A DNA stretch of 64,000 nucleotides from Devosia naphthalenivorans (GTDB lineage: Bacteria; Pseudomonadota; Alphaproteobacteria; Rhizobiales; Devosiaceae): assembly GCF_003056355.1 (NCBI RefSeq), contig NZ_PYVW01000004.1, forward strand, positions 245,268-309,267, read 5' to 3'. The stretch's first letter is position 1. Each line of letters starts with the position of its first letter. A model generated the notes under the pieces. It was given only the letters and a program-made list of their open reading frames with translations. It was not told the origin of the DNA and did not search any database. Below are positions 18,038 to 26,378 of the stretch, piece by piece. The position numbers and the translations under genes are program-made.

Positions 18038-19261
18038 ATGAACGGCTTCGATAAGAAAGATCTGCGCCAGCGAGTTGCCATCGGGTCCAACCCCGAGCGG
18101 AACCGTGCGCACAATCGCCGCGTCGTCCTGGAAGTAATCCGGATGCACGAGCACCTCGGCCGCACCGAGATTGCCCGCAAGGCCCATCTCACGCCGCAGG
18201 CCGTTGCCAACATCGTCGATGAGCTGCTCGGAGAAGGTCTCCTTATTGACCTTGGCCGGCTCCGTTCGGGACGAGGCCAACCGCCCATCCAGTTCGCCGT
18301 CAACCCAGACGGCCCGCTGACAGCGGGCGTTGAAATTGCCGCCGATCATATGGTCACCGCGTTACTCGACCTGTCCGGCGGGGTACGGGGCCATTCCATC
18401 ATCAGGCTCGAGGAAGCCGGACCCGACACTGTTCCCGGCCGCGTGGCCGAGGAAGTCGCCCGCCTCGAAGTTAGTCTTGGAGCCCACCGCAGCAAGCTTC
18501 TCGGCATCGGCGTCGTCATGCCGGGTCCTTTCGAGATTGAGGGCATGAGTTCGGTCGGTCCGGCCACTCTGCCCGGCTGGACCGGCGTCGATCCCACGGC
18601 TCTTTTTGCCAAGGCAACTGGCCAGTCGGTCATCGTCGAAAACGACGCCACCGCGGCCGTAGTCGGCGAGCGCCTGTACGGGGCCGGGCGGCAATTGGGG
18701 AATTTCTGTTACCTTTACTTCGGCGTCGGCCTCGGTCTTGGCGTCATCCAGGATGGCCGCCCCCTTCGCGGCGCCTTCGGCAATGCCGGTGAAATTGGCC
18801 ATGTCGGCCTTGTTCCGCGCAACGGCACCCCGCGATACGGCCCTGCCGGCGCTTTGGAGCGCTTTGTATCCGTCTTTGCCCTGCGCGAGCGCCTTGCGAT
18901 GGCCGGCATCTATGCCGCGACGGTCGACGACATCCAGGCGCTTCACGACGATGACAATCCGACGCTGCGTGACTGGATCGGCATGGCTGCCGATTATCTG
19001 GCGCCCACCGTCGCCATGCTCGAGAACATCTTTGACCCCGAAACCGTGATCTTCGGCGGCGGCCTGCCCGATTCGGTGCTCGAAGCCGTTATCGCCGCGC
19101 TCGAGCCCCTCCCCGTCTCTGTCGCCACGCGGCCAAAACGCTCCCTGCCCCGCGTCCTGCGCGGCCAGACCGGCCAACTCACCGCCGCGCTGGGCGCCGC
19201 CGCCCTGCCGCTCCTTGATACGGTTTCGCCCCATCTCAGTGTCGCCAACCCGACCGGCTGA
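18038..19261 (+). CDS. ROK family transcriptional regulator
   Basis: 407 residues: a winged helix (G-R-T-E-I-A-R-K-A-H-L-T-P-Q-A-V) followed by a ROK sugar-kinase-like domain with V-E-N-D-A-T-A-A and E-I-G-H. The usual Cys-rich zinc motif (CxCGxxGCxE) is replaced by R-Y-G-P-A-G-A-L-E, so the zinc site is lost. The ATG at 18038 has a GGAGGA site 7 bases before it. Divergent from the ABC operon, next to the PIG-L gene: likely sugar-responsive repressor of both sides. Confidence 0.9.
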   Translation: MNGFDKKDLRQRVAIGSNPERNRAHNRRVVLEVIRMHEHLGRTEIARKAHLTPQAVANIVDELLGEGLLIDLGRLRSGRGQPPIQFAVNPDGPLTAGVEIAADHMVTALLDLSGGVRGHSIIRLEEAGPDTVPGRVAEEVARLEVSLGAHRSKLLGIGVVMPGPFEIEGMSSVGPATLPGWTGVDPTALFAKATGQSVIVENDATAAVVGERLYGAGRQLGNFCYLYFGVGLGLGVIQDGRPLRGAFGNAGEIGHVGLVPRNGTPRYGPAGALERFVSVFALRERLAMAGIYAATVDDIQALHDDDNPTLRDWIGMAADYLAPTVAMLENIFDPETVIFGGGLPDSVLEAVIAALEPLPVSVATRPKRSLPRVLRGQTGQLTAALGAAALPLLDTVSPHLSVANPTG

Positions 19262-19277
19262 CCGCTCCCAAACCCGG

Positions 19278-21629
19278 ATGACTGCCATGCTGCCTGATCG
19301 TGAACGCCTGCGCCGCCGTGCGGCTTCGCCCCGCCTCGTCGCGCTGCATCGTGCGCTGGGGCGCCTGCGCTCGACTGTTACGGTGATGAACACCGGCGCT
19401 CATCCCGACGACGAACACAACGACATGCTGGCAACCCTGCGCCACCAGCACGGCATGCGCATCGTCGTCGCCTGCTCCACCCGCGGCGAAGGCGGCCAGA
19501 ACACGCTTGGCCCGGAGCGCCTCGGCGCACTGGGCGTCGTGCGCACCCGCGAAATGGAAGAGGCCGCCCGCATCATCGATGCCGATATTGCCTGGCTTGG
19601 CCATGGTCCCGACGATCCCGTCCATGACTTCGGCTTTTCCAAATCGGGCCCGGACACCCTTGCCCGCTGGGGCGAGGAGATGATCCTGGACCGTCTCGTC
19701 CGCGCCTATCGGCAGTTCCGCCCCGACATCGTCATAACCACGTTTCTCGATGTCGGCGGCCAACACGGCCACCACCGCGCCATGACTCAGGCGGCCAAGA
19801 CGGCTCTCAATCTAGCCGCCGATTCCGCTTACGTGACCGAAGGGCTCGCGCCATGGCGCGTGGCGAAGTTCTACTTGCCCGCATGGTCCGGCGGCGGCGA
19901 CACCTATGACGACGAGCTTCCTCCGCCACCCGCAACTACCCATATCCGAGCCAACGGCCCGGATGCCGCAACCGGCATGAGCTACGACCGGCTCGGCGAA
20001 GTGTCCCGTGCCTACCACGCCAGCCAAAATATGGGCTTCTGGCACCATCCGGCCCAAACCGAGTGGCCTTTGCATCTTCTGGACGGCTCCCAGGAAGCCA
20101 GCATTTTCGACGGTTTGCCCGCGCGACTGGCCGACTTGGGCGACTCGCCCCTGTTGGCCAAAGCCGACGCCGCGATCGACCGGGCGCTGGTACATTTTCC
20201 CGATAGCCCCGCCATCCTGAGGGCCTTGAGCGAAGCTCGCCAAGCCATCGCAGGCGCACTAGGCCAAGTAGCAACCGAGCATGCACACCGTCTCGACCGC
20301 AAGCTGCGCGAGATCGACGCTGCCATGGCGCTTGCTGCCGGCATCGACATTTCGGCCGCTGTTTCGTCCGACAGCGTCATTCCTGGGGGTAGCATCGAGG
20401 TGTCGATCGAAGCCGATCCCGGGAGCGCGGAAGCGCTCACAGCCATGGTGATGACCAGCCCCGCGTTCGCGCCCGTTCCCGCAGTGATGCCTCTCACGGG
20501 CGGTGGCTCCACGATCACCCTGCAAGCGCAGCCCGACGCTCCGATCACCAACGCCTTCCACCCCGACTGGCAAAGTCTGGGCGGCAACGGCATTGTTTTT
20601 CTGCAGATCGAAGCGGTGATTGGCGACGACACCATCATCTTCGCCATCGATACCGATGAGCCGGTGCAACTGGCGCCCACTCATCCACTGTCCATCGAAC
20701 CTGACGCGCTGATCCTGCCTTCCGGCCTCGCTGCGCCCCGCATGGTAGCCGTGAAGGCAAATAGCCCCACAGAGCGAATTGGCATCGAGCCCTTGCCCGG
20801 CCTCAGCATCACAACCAACCCCGGCCAGCTCACCGTCACGCCCTCCCCCGAACTGCCAGCGGGCCGTCACAGCCTGCCCCTCAGCGTTGCCGGCACGCCC
20901 GCCTACGCCGTTGCCCGCATCGCCTATTCTCATATTGGCCGCACGCGCTTTGCCCGTCCGCTGACCCTGGATGTGCTGGCGCTGGATCTTGTCGTGCCGG
21001 AAACCCGCATCGGCTATATCGGCGGCGGCGCTGACCGGGTCGGCCTGTGGCTACACCGCATGGGTGCGGAAGTATTGGAGCTCGGTGCCGACGCTCTCGC
21101 CGGCGACCTCTCCGGCTTCGACACCATCGTTATCGGCATTTTCGCATTCGGCACGCGTCCCGATCTTGCCGCCGCGACCACGAGGCTCCATGCCTGGGTA
21201 CGTGGGGGCGGTCATCTGGTCACCCTCTATCATCGGCCCAGCGACGGCTGGAGCCCCCAATCGACGCCGCCCCTGCCGCTGACCATCGGCAGCCCATCGC
21301 TGCGCTGGCGCGTCACCAATCCGGCCGCTGAAGTGAAATTCCTCGCTCCGGACCATCCGCTTTTTGCCGGTCCCAATCGCATCACTGCCGCCGATTTCGA
21401 AGGCTGGGACAAGGAGCGCGGCCTGTACTTTGCTTCCGCCTGGGATGAAGCCTATCAGCCGCTTCTCGCCATGAGCGATGCAGGCGAAGCCCCACTTGCC
21501 GGTTCACTCTTGTCCGCCCGCCTTGAGCTTGGACGCCATACGCACACCAGCCTCGTACTCCACCACCAGATGGATCGATTGGTCCCCGGCGCCTTCCGGC
21601 TGATGGCAAACCTGCTGCAAGCCGCCTGA
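19278..21629 (+). CDS. PIG-L/LmbE family deacetylase, large multidomain form
   Basis: 783 residues, about three times a simple PIG-L enzyme. The zinc motif A-H-P-D-D-E-H is at residues 41-47, and the second metal-site segment G-Q-H-G-H-H-R-A is near residue 165. After about 330 residues come beta-rich segments resembling immunoglobulin-like modules, then a C-terminal Rossmann-like domain (R-I-G-Y-I-G-G-G-A-D-R) similar in plan to class I glutamine-amidotransferase or ThuA folds. PIG-L enzymes remove N-acyl groups from amino sugars. No signal peptide is seen, so it probably acts in the cytoplasm on an imported compound. An ATG three codons later is possible. Confidence 0.85.
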   Translation: MTAMLPDRERLRRRAASPRLVALHRALGRLRSTVTVMNTGAHPDDEHNDMLATLRHQHGMRIVVACSTRGEGGQNTLGPERLGALGVVRTREMEEAARIIDADIAWLGHGPDDPVHDFGFSKSGPDTLARWGEEMILDRLVRAYRQFRPDIVITTFLDVGGQHGHHRAMTQAAKTALNLAADSAYVTEGLAPWRVAKFYLPAWSGGGDTYDDELPPPPATTHIRANGPDAATGMSYDRLGEVSRAYHASQNMGFWHHPAQTEWPLHLLDGSQEASIFDGLPARLADLGDSPLLAKADAAIDRALVHFPDSPAILRALSEARQAIAGALGQVATEHAHRLDRKLREIDAAMALAAGIDISAAVSSDSVIPGGSIEVSIEADPGSAEALTAMVMTSPAFAPVPAVMPLTGGGSTITLQAQPDAPITNAFHPDWQSLGGNGIVFLQIEAVIGDDTIIFAIDTDEPVQLAPTHPLSIEPDALILPSGLAAPRMVAVKANSPTERIGIEPLPGLSITTNPGQLTVTPSPELPAGRHSLPLSVAGTPAYAVARIAYSHIGRTRFARPLTLDVLALDLVVPETRIGYIGGGADRVGLWLHRMGAEVLELGADALAGDLSGFDTIVIGIFAFGTRPDLAAATTRLHAWVRGGGHLVTLYHRPSDGWSPQSTPPLPLTIGSPSLRWRVTNPAAEVKFLAPDHPLFAGPNRITAADFEGWDKERGLYFASAWDEAYQPLLAMSDAGEAPLAGSLLSARLELGRHTHTSLVLHHQMDRLVPGAFRLMANLLQAA

Positions 21630-21630
21630 C

Positions 21631-22116
21631 ATGCTGCCCACCGGCCCTTCGCGCGCCGGCGTCGCCTGGCTCATGAGCGACATGCTGCTCGTTACCGTCA
21701 TGACCGTGCTGGTCAAACTGGGCGGCGCGAGCTACCCGGCCGTGCAGATGGTGTTCATCCGCTCACTGATCGGTCTGTTGAGCGTATTGCCCTTGTCCTG
21801 GCGCCAGCGGCAGGCCTTGCGGAAGACCCGGCAATGGGGGCGTCATGGCTTTCGAGTGCTGTGCAGCACCATCGCGCTAAACGCCAACTTCGCGGCGCTG
21901 ACCGCGCTGCCGCTGGCGCTGGTCATTGCTATCAGTTTCATGCGTCCTCTGGCGGTGCTGGCGCTTGCCACCTGGCTCCTGGGCGAACGCTCAGGGCCCT
22001 GGCGCTGGATCGGTGCCGCCATTGGCTTTGCCGGCGTGCTCGTGATGGCGGGGCCCGGTCAATGGAGCTGGAACTACGGGCTCGTTGCGGCGCTCGCCAT
22101 GGTGGTTTTCGGGTAA
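21631..22116 (+). pseudogene. EamA/DMT transporter, truncated
   Basis: 161 residues covering the first EamA repeat of a drug/metabolite transporter: five hydrophobic helices, with the S-F-M-R-P-L segment and G-E-R-S-G-P-W-R-W-I-G-A-A-I-G-F intact. A normal member has two repeats (about 290 residues). Homology stops at a TAA at 22114 and the following bases encode nothing similar, so the 3' half has been lost. It begins 2 bases after the PIG-L stop and may once have been part of that operon. Confidence 0.75.
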
Positions 22117-22202
22117 ACCGATTTTCTGCGTAGCCTGAAGCGCTGTTCCGGTGCGGCCGCATGATTCTCGTGCGGCGAAATTCCGAGGCGCCCCGGGCTC
22201 GG

Positions 22203-22823
22203 TCAGTTGCTCAGCAACTCGGTGAAACGGCTCGGTTCATCACGTTGGACTTGCGGCTTCAGCCGATAGGAGAGTTCGACCACCCCGTTCCGGAACGAAT
22301 TGGTCTCAACCAATTCGAGGTTCAGGCCATCCAACTCATCGAACCAGGGTGGTCCGGCAGAGACGGTCGGGTAGACAAAGAAGCGGAAGACATCAACCAG
22401 ATCAAGCGCAATTGCCCGCCGCGCAAGGCTGGACCCGCCGGACAAGAGAATTGCCTTACCCTCTTCGCCCTTGAGTTGGTTGATCGTTCCTAACAAGCCC
22501 GTGTCGTCGGCCGCGGTTCGCTGCTCCATGTTGTTCCAGCGTTGTAACTGCCGCTCTTCACGCGAGATCACCACCTTTCGGTAATCATGCATGTGCTGAG
22601 CCATGCGCTGGTTGCTGGCGCTGCCTTCGCCACTTTCAAGCGCAGAGGGCCAATAAGAAACCATCTCGTCATACGTGGAATGGCCCACCAGGATCGTATC
22701 GTAATCGGCGTAGTGCGCCACGATCGCCTCGTACTGGTCTTCGGTGACTGAGGCTACCCAGGCATAAGGCGCATCGAGGCGCCCGTTCAAGGTCGTCATC
22801 ATCTGCAATACGAGTTCGCGCAT
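22203..22823 (-). CDS. Dihydrofolate reductase family protein (RibD C-terminal fold)
   Basis: 206 residues. The start M-R-E-L-V-L-Q-M-M-T-T-L-N-G-R, the G-H-S-T-Y-D-E-M segment, and the C-terminal L-L-S-G-G-S-S-L-A-R match the RibD_C/DHFR-like reductases. These reduce pterins or related rings with NADPH; many are uncharacterised. Adjacent SRPBCC and ArsR genes on the same strand suggest a small regulated unit. Confidence 0.8.
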   Translation of the reverse strand: MRELVLQMMTTLNGRLDAPYAWVASVTEDQYEAIVAHYADYDTILVGHSTYDEMVSYWPSALESGEGSASNQRMAQHMHDYRKVVISREERQLQRWNNMEQRTAADDTGLLGTINQLKGEEGKAILLSGGSSLARRAIALDLVDVFRFFVYPTVSAGPPWFDELDGLNLELVETNSFRNGVVELSYRLKPQVQRDEPSRFTELLSN

Positions 22824-22894
22824 GTTCTCTCTCTAATTGAGTTATCTATTTGGCTAAGTTTCATGGCGCGGATCGCTATAAGGATTGCGGTTGT

Positions 22895-23359
22895 TTAGTT
22901 TTCGACTAAACGAGCGAGTTGGCTCGTGACCGTCCCCCAGCCATCGTAGAACCCCATGTCCTTGTGCATGTCACGATCAGCGCCGTTACGGTGCATCACC
23001 AACGCCCGGTAGGCGGTTCCCTGTTCATGCTCATCCAAAGTGATGATAGCCGTCATGAACGGTTGCTCAGCCGGGCGCCAGCCAACCACCAGAGCATTGG
23101 TGAAGACAATTCGGCGCTGCGGCTGAACCTCAAGGTAGCAGGCGTCGATATGCGGGCCGAATGGCGCGCCGCCTTCGCTGATCCTGGTCACCAAAGCGCC
23201 GCCGGGCCGCACATCCATTGCCTCAACGCGACAGCGTGCGGGGGCCGGCACCCACCACTGCTCGAAACTGGCTGGATTGGTCCAGGCGGCCCACACTGCA
23301 GCAGGCGGTGCCTTGATGATGCGGCTGATCTCAAGGTCTCGTTCAACGTCCAGTGTCAT
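22895..23359 (-). CDS. SRPBCC/AHSA1 family protein
   Basis: 154 residues with the START-like helix-grip pattern: I-K-A-P-P-A-A-V-W-A-A-W-T-N-P near the start and a long C-terminal helix G-W-G-T-V-T-S-Q-L-A-R-L. Binds a hydrophobic ligand. It overlaps the ArsR-type gene by 4 bases, a common pairing in which the regulator controls the SRPBCC gene. Confidence 0.85.
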   Translation of the reverse strand: MTLDVERDLEISRIIKAPPAAVWAAWTNPASFEQWWVPAPARCRVEAMDVRPGGALVTRISEGGAPFGPHIDACYLEVQPQRRIVFTNALVVGWRPAEQPFMTAIITLDEHEQGTAYRALVMHRNGADRDMHKDMGFYDGWGTVTSQLARLVEN

Positions 23360-23688
23360 ACCCTATCCTTTCCGGTGACGAAGCGCTCCAACCGGTCTGT
23401 CCGGCCTTCCCAAATCTGCTTCTGCTGCTCGAGCCAGTCTTCCACTTCGTGGAAGGTTCGCTGGTCGATCTCGCAGGTGCGAACACGACCTTCCTTGTGG
23501 GTGCGGATCAGCCCGCTCTTTTCCAGAAGCCGGATGTGCTTGAGAAAGGAGGGCAGCGCCATATCGAATGGCTGGGCCAGATCACCCACGCTGGCCGGCC
23601 CACGGCCAAGCCGGCTCACGACCGCCCGCCGCGTTGGATCAGCCAGTGCCTGAAAGAGGCCATCGAGGTTGTCCGATTGGTTTTCCAT
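23356..23688 (-). CDS. ArsR-type winged-helix regulator
   Basis: 110 residues: A-L-A-D-P-T-R-R-A-V-V-S-R-L is the classic ArsR start, followed by S-V-G-D-L-A-Q-P-F-D-M-A-L-P-S-F-L-K-H. No cysteine metal site is visible, so it is probably not a metal sensor. Translationally coupled to the SRPBCC gene. Confidence 0.88.
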   Translation of the reverse strand: MENQSDNLDGLFQALADPTRRAVVSRLGRGPASVGDLAQPFDMALPSFLKHIRLLEKSGLIRTHKEGRVRTCEIDQRTFHEVEDWLEQQKQIWEGRTDRLERFVTGKDRV

Positions 23689-23791
23689 TTGGCTAACTTA
23701 CATCTCCCAATACTTAGCGCAAGGGATAAGTTTGTATTGCCAGTCACCACGGCTGCGATCAGGGCACTCTGCCGCAGAAGCGGCGTTCCAC

Positions 23792-24694
23792 TCAGATGTT
23801 CATCGGTGCGGTTGCGATGCCACGCAGGTTCAGGGCGTCCTGGCTCGGCGCAGTACCGAAGTGGCGGCGGTACTCGCGGCTGAACTGGGAAGCGCTCTCG
23901 TAGCCGACCCTGAACCCCACTCCCGTAACATCGTTGGGATGGGTCGCCAGCAATAACCGCGCCTCCTGCAGCCTGATCTGCTTTTGGAACTGAATGGGGC
24001 TCATGGCGGTGACCGCCTGGAAGTTACGATAGAAGGCGGAGATACTCATACCGGCGAACTCTGCCACATCTTCGACTTTAAACGATTTCGCATAATGCTC
24101 GCGGATCCAACCCACGGCCCGAGCGACATGGCTAAGGTGGCTGTCGGCAAGGCCCAATTGACGGACGACGCTGCCTTGCTCTCCCACACTGAGCCGCCAA
24201 AGGATTTCCCGTTTGATCAGCGGCGCCAGTACTGCGATATCGCGCGGAGTTTCGAGTAGGCGGAGCAGACGCAGTACCGCATCCATCATCGCCATAGGCG
24301 CGTCGCTGACCAGCATGCTGGATGGCGGCGGTCCGTATCCCCGCCGCAGGCCGTCGGAACCCGCTTGAAGCAGCAGTTCAGCCACGGTCATGGGATCAAG
24401 CACAAATCCAAACCCAAGCGCGGGATGATCTGGACTGGCATCCAGGAACTGGCCGGATACCGGCAAATCGATAGATGCTACCAGGTACTGTCCTGGGCGG
24501 TATTCATATACACGGTCGCCGAGTGCGATGCGTTTTGTACCCTGCGCAACAAGCGCCATTACCGTTCCGGACATGGTTTGTTCGTGAGCGGACACATCGT
24601 GTCGCGCAATCATGATGCCGGGAATAGGCGTGCTCGTATCAGGCCTGGCGTGACGGTCGATCAGGTCCCGAAGTTCCGCGATACGCATGTCCAT
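23792..24694 (-). CDS. AraC family transcriptional regulator with AraC_N domain
   Basis: 300 residues. The N-terminal cupin-like AraC_N domain includes G-D-R-V-Y-E-Y-R-P-G-Q-Y-L-V-A-S-I-D-L-P. The C-terminal pair of helix-turn-helix motifs includes F-A-G-M-S-I-S-A-F-Y-R-N-F and V-G-Y-E-S-A-S-Q-F-S-R-E-Y. I chose the ATG at 24694; a GTG six codons upstream is possible. The SDR gene upstream on the same strand is a likely target. Confidence 0.88.
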   Translation of the reverse strand: MDMRIAELRDLIDRHARPDTSTPIPGIMIARHDVSAHEQTMSGTVMALVAQGTKRIALGDRVYEYRPGQYLVASIDLPVSGQFLDASPDHPALGFGFVLDPMTVAELLLQAGSDGLRRGYGPPPSSMLVSDAPMAMMDAVLRLLRLLETPRDIAVLAPLIKREILWRLSVGEQGSVVRQLGLADSHLSHVARAVGWIREHYAKSFKVEDVAEFAGMSISAFYRNFQAVTAMSPIQFQKQIRLQEARLLLATHPNDVTGVGFRVGYESASQFSREYRRHFGTAPSQDALNLRGIATAPMNI

Positions 24695-24855
24695 GGTTCG
24701 ACTTTCAGTCACATCACATCTAATCCTGAGCGGAGTTTCTTCCTGACAGTAGCATCGTGCAAGGCGATTTCAGGAGGAGACATCTGCGAGAACTTGCCCC
24801 TGGCGGCACTCAGGTACCCCTCGAGCACCTGAGCAGTTTGTGTGGAGACCCGTGT

Positions 24856-25599
24856 TTAGCCCGCTTTGGCAAGCTCAACGGCGTCTGGCCCGGCAGGGAA
24901 ACGAAGCTGGCCTGACACGTCATTGGCCGCTGCCCAGACAGCCTCCGCAACATCGCTCTCCTTTGTGGTGAGAGCGGGCTTTGCATACGCCGCAAATATG
25001 GGTTGCGCAAAGGACTGATAGGCTGGAGGGATCAGATCGTCGATGTTCAGCGCCGAGTTGTGCGAGAAGCGCGTCGTAGGAGCGTAGCCAGGTTCGACGA
25101 GCTTGACCCGGATGTTGAATGCGGCAAGTTCGTGCGCCAAGGAGCCCGTGAAGCCCTCTATAGCCATCTTGCTGGCTGTGTAGGCTGCGGCCAGGGGCAT
25201 TGGTGCAAGTGTAGCGCTTGACGTCACGTTCACGACGACGCCCGAGTTCTGCTCCCTGAACAATGGCAGGACCGCTTGCGTCATTGCCATCGCTCCGAAG
25301 GTATTGGTGTCGAATACCTTGCGGATATGGCTCATCGGGGTTGCCTCGAACGCCCCGACGACGCCGATACCCGCATTGTTGACCAACACGTCGATCGGGC
25401 CGCTTGCTTCCAGCGCTGCTGCAATGCTCTGTTCGTCGGTAACATCGAGTGCAACAACCCGGAGGCGCTCTGAGCGAGGCAAGACCTCTGCATCGGGTTT
25501 GCGCATCGTGGCGATGACGTTCCAGCCCTGCGCAAGAAAGTGGCGGGCCGTTTCCAGCCCATAGCCTGACGAACTGCCGGTGATCATGACGGTCTTCAT
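24856..25599 (-). CDS. SDR family oxidoreductase
   Basis: 247 residues. T-G-S-S-S-G-Y-G at residues 7-14 binds NAD(P); N-N-A-G is intact; the catalytic Y-T-A-S-K follows the Ser motif N-V-T-S-S. The ATG at 25599 directly precedes the Rossmann strand. Likely under control of the neighbouring AraC protein, a frequent pairing. Confidence 0.9.
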   Translation of the reverse strand: MKTVMITGSSSGYGLETARHFLAQGWNVIATMRKPDAEVLPRSERLRVVALDVTDEQSIAAALEASGPIDVLVNNAGIGVVGAFEATPMSHIRKVFDTNTFGAMAMTQAVLPLFREQNSGVVVNVTSSATLAPMPLAAAYTASKMAIEGFTGSLAHELAAFNIRVKLVEPGYAPTTRFSHNSALNIDDLIPPAYQSFAQPIFAAYAKPALTTKESDVAEAVWAAANDVSGQLRFPAGPDAVELAKAG

Positions 25600-25907
25600 G
25601 GTGTTTGTCCTTTTGGTACAACGGCGATCCCCTTGATCGCCTGACACCAACTAAGCACCACGGGTCATCCAGGCGTTATCATCAAACTCCCAGGTTATTG
25701 CACGATCCTACCTTGCTTAAGAAAAAAGCGAACCGAAGTGTCGTGACTCGTAAGCGGGAGGCTGAAGCGTGTGGCGGGCCCAACGGAGGCTGCTCCACCC
25801 GCTGCAGCAGGTGGTTCGAAGGAGCCAGTAATAACTTCCAAAAATATGGTGATAGAGATTTTAGTGTGGGATGGTTGATTAGTTTGTCGTAGTCAGCTAT
25901 TTGATCC
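25600..25907. other. Intergenic stretch without a recognisable gene
   Basis: About 308 bases, more AT-rich towards the right. It contains an open frame from 25605 with a Cys-rich segment (A-C-G-G-P-N-G-G-C-S-T-R-C) but no ribosome site and no family resemblance, so I do not call it. It may hold the promoters of the SDR gene and the ars operon. Confidence 0.4.
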
Positions 25908-25931
25908 TTCAATAATCGTTGAGATATTGAA
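25908..25931. promoter_or_regulatory. Candidate ArsR operator
   Basis: TTCAATA and TATTGAA form exact 7-base arms 10 bases apart and end right before the arsR ATG, so a bound repressor would cover the translation start. ArsR operators of the form TTCAA...TTGAA are well known. Confidence 0.55.
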
Positions 25932-26303
25932 ATGAGGCTTGAAGAACCGCAGGCGCTGGATGCATTCGGGGCGCTGAGTCAGGAGACACGGCTCAGAATG
26001 GTTCAAACGCTGGTGCAAGCCGGGCCGGACGGCATGTCAGCAGGTGCTATTGGCGAGAGCGTTGGCGCATCCTCCTCGGCCGGTTCGTTTCATTTGGCTC
26101 ATCTCGAGCGCGCCGGCTTGATCAAGTCGCGCCGGGAATCCCGATCCATCATCTACACCGCCAATTTTGAAGGGCTTGCTGCCTTGGTCGAGTTCCTGAT
26201 GCGGGACTGCTGCTCGGGTCACCCCGAGATCTGCGCCCCGGCTGCGGTTGTTGCCGCCGAATGCGGCGGCCGTTCCGGCAAGGAGATGACCGCGAACTGC
26301 TGA
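25932..26303 (+). CDS. arsR: Arsenic-responsive ArsR repressor
   Basis: 123 residues with an ArsR winged helix (L-S-Q-E-T-R-L-R-M-V-Q-T-L). The C-terminal region has D-C-C-S-G-H-P-E-I-C near residue 97, a cysteine trio of the kind that binds As(III) in ArsR proteins with a C-terminal sensing site, rather than the older alpha-3 C-V-C motif. It leads an operon with ACR3, ArsC and an MFS exporter. The start codon abuts the operator-like palindrome and has a weak ribosome site. Confidence 0.9.
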   Translation: MRLEEPQALDAFGALSQETRLRMVQTLVQAGPDGMSAGAIGESVGASSSAGSFHLAHLERAGLIKSRRESRSIIYTANFEGLAALVEFLMRDCCSGHPEICAPAAVVAAECGGRSGKEMTANC

Positions 26304-26378
26304 AGCTCACATCGAGCGCAAGCACCTCGGCGCCAAGCATGGCGTTTCTCTCAAATTTCCCGTACCTGGCGTAGATCC

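Noticed and set aside
18362..19393. 343-codon minus-strand open frame
   Set aside because: Antisense to the ROK regulator and PIG-L start; no ribosome site or motif.
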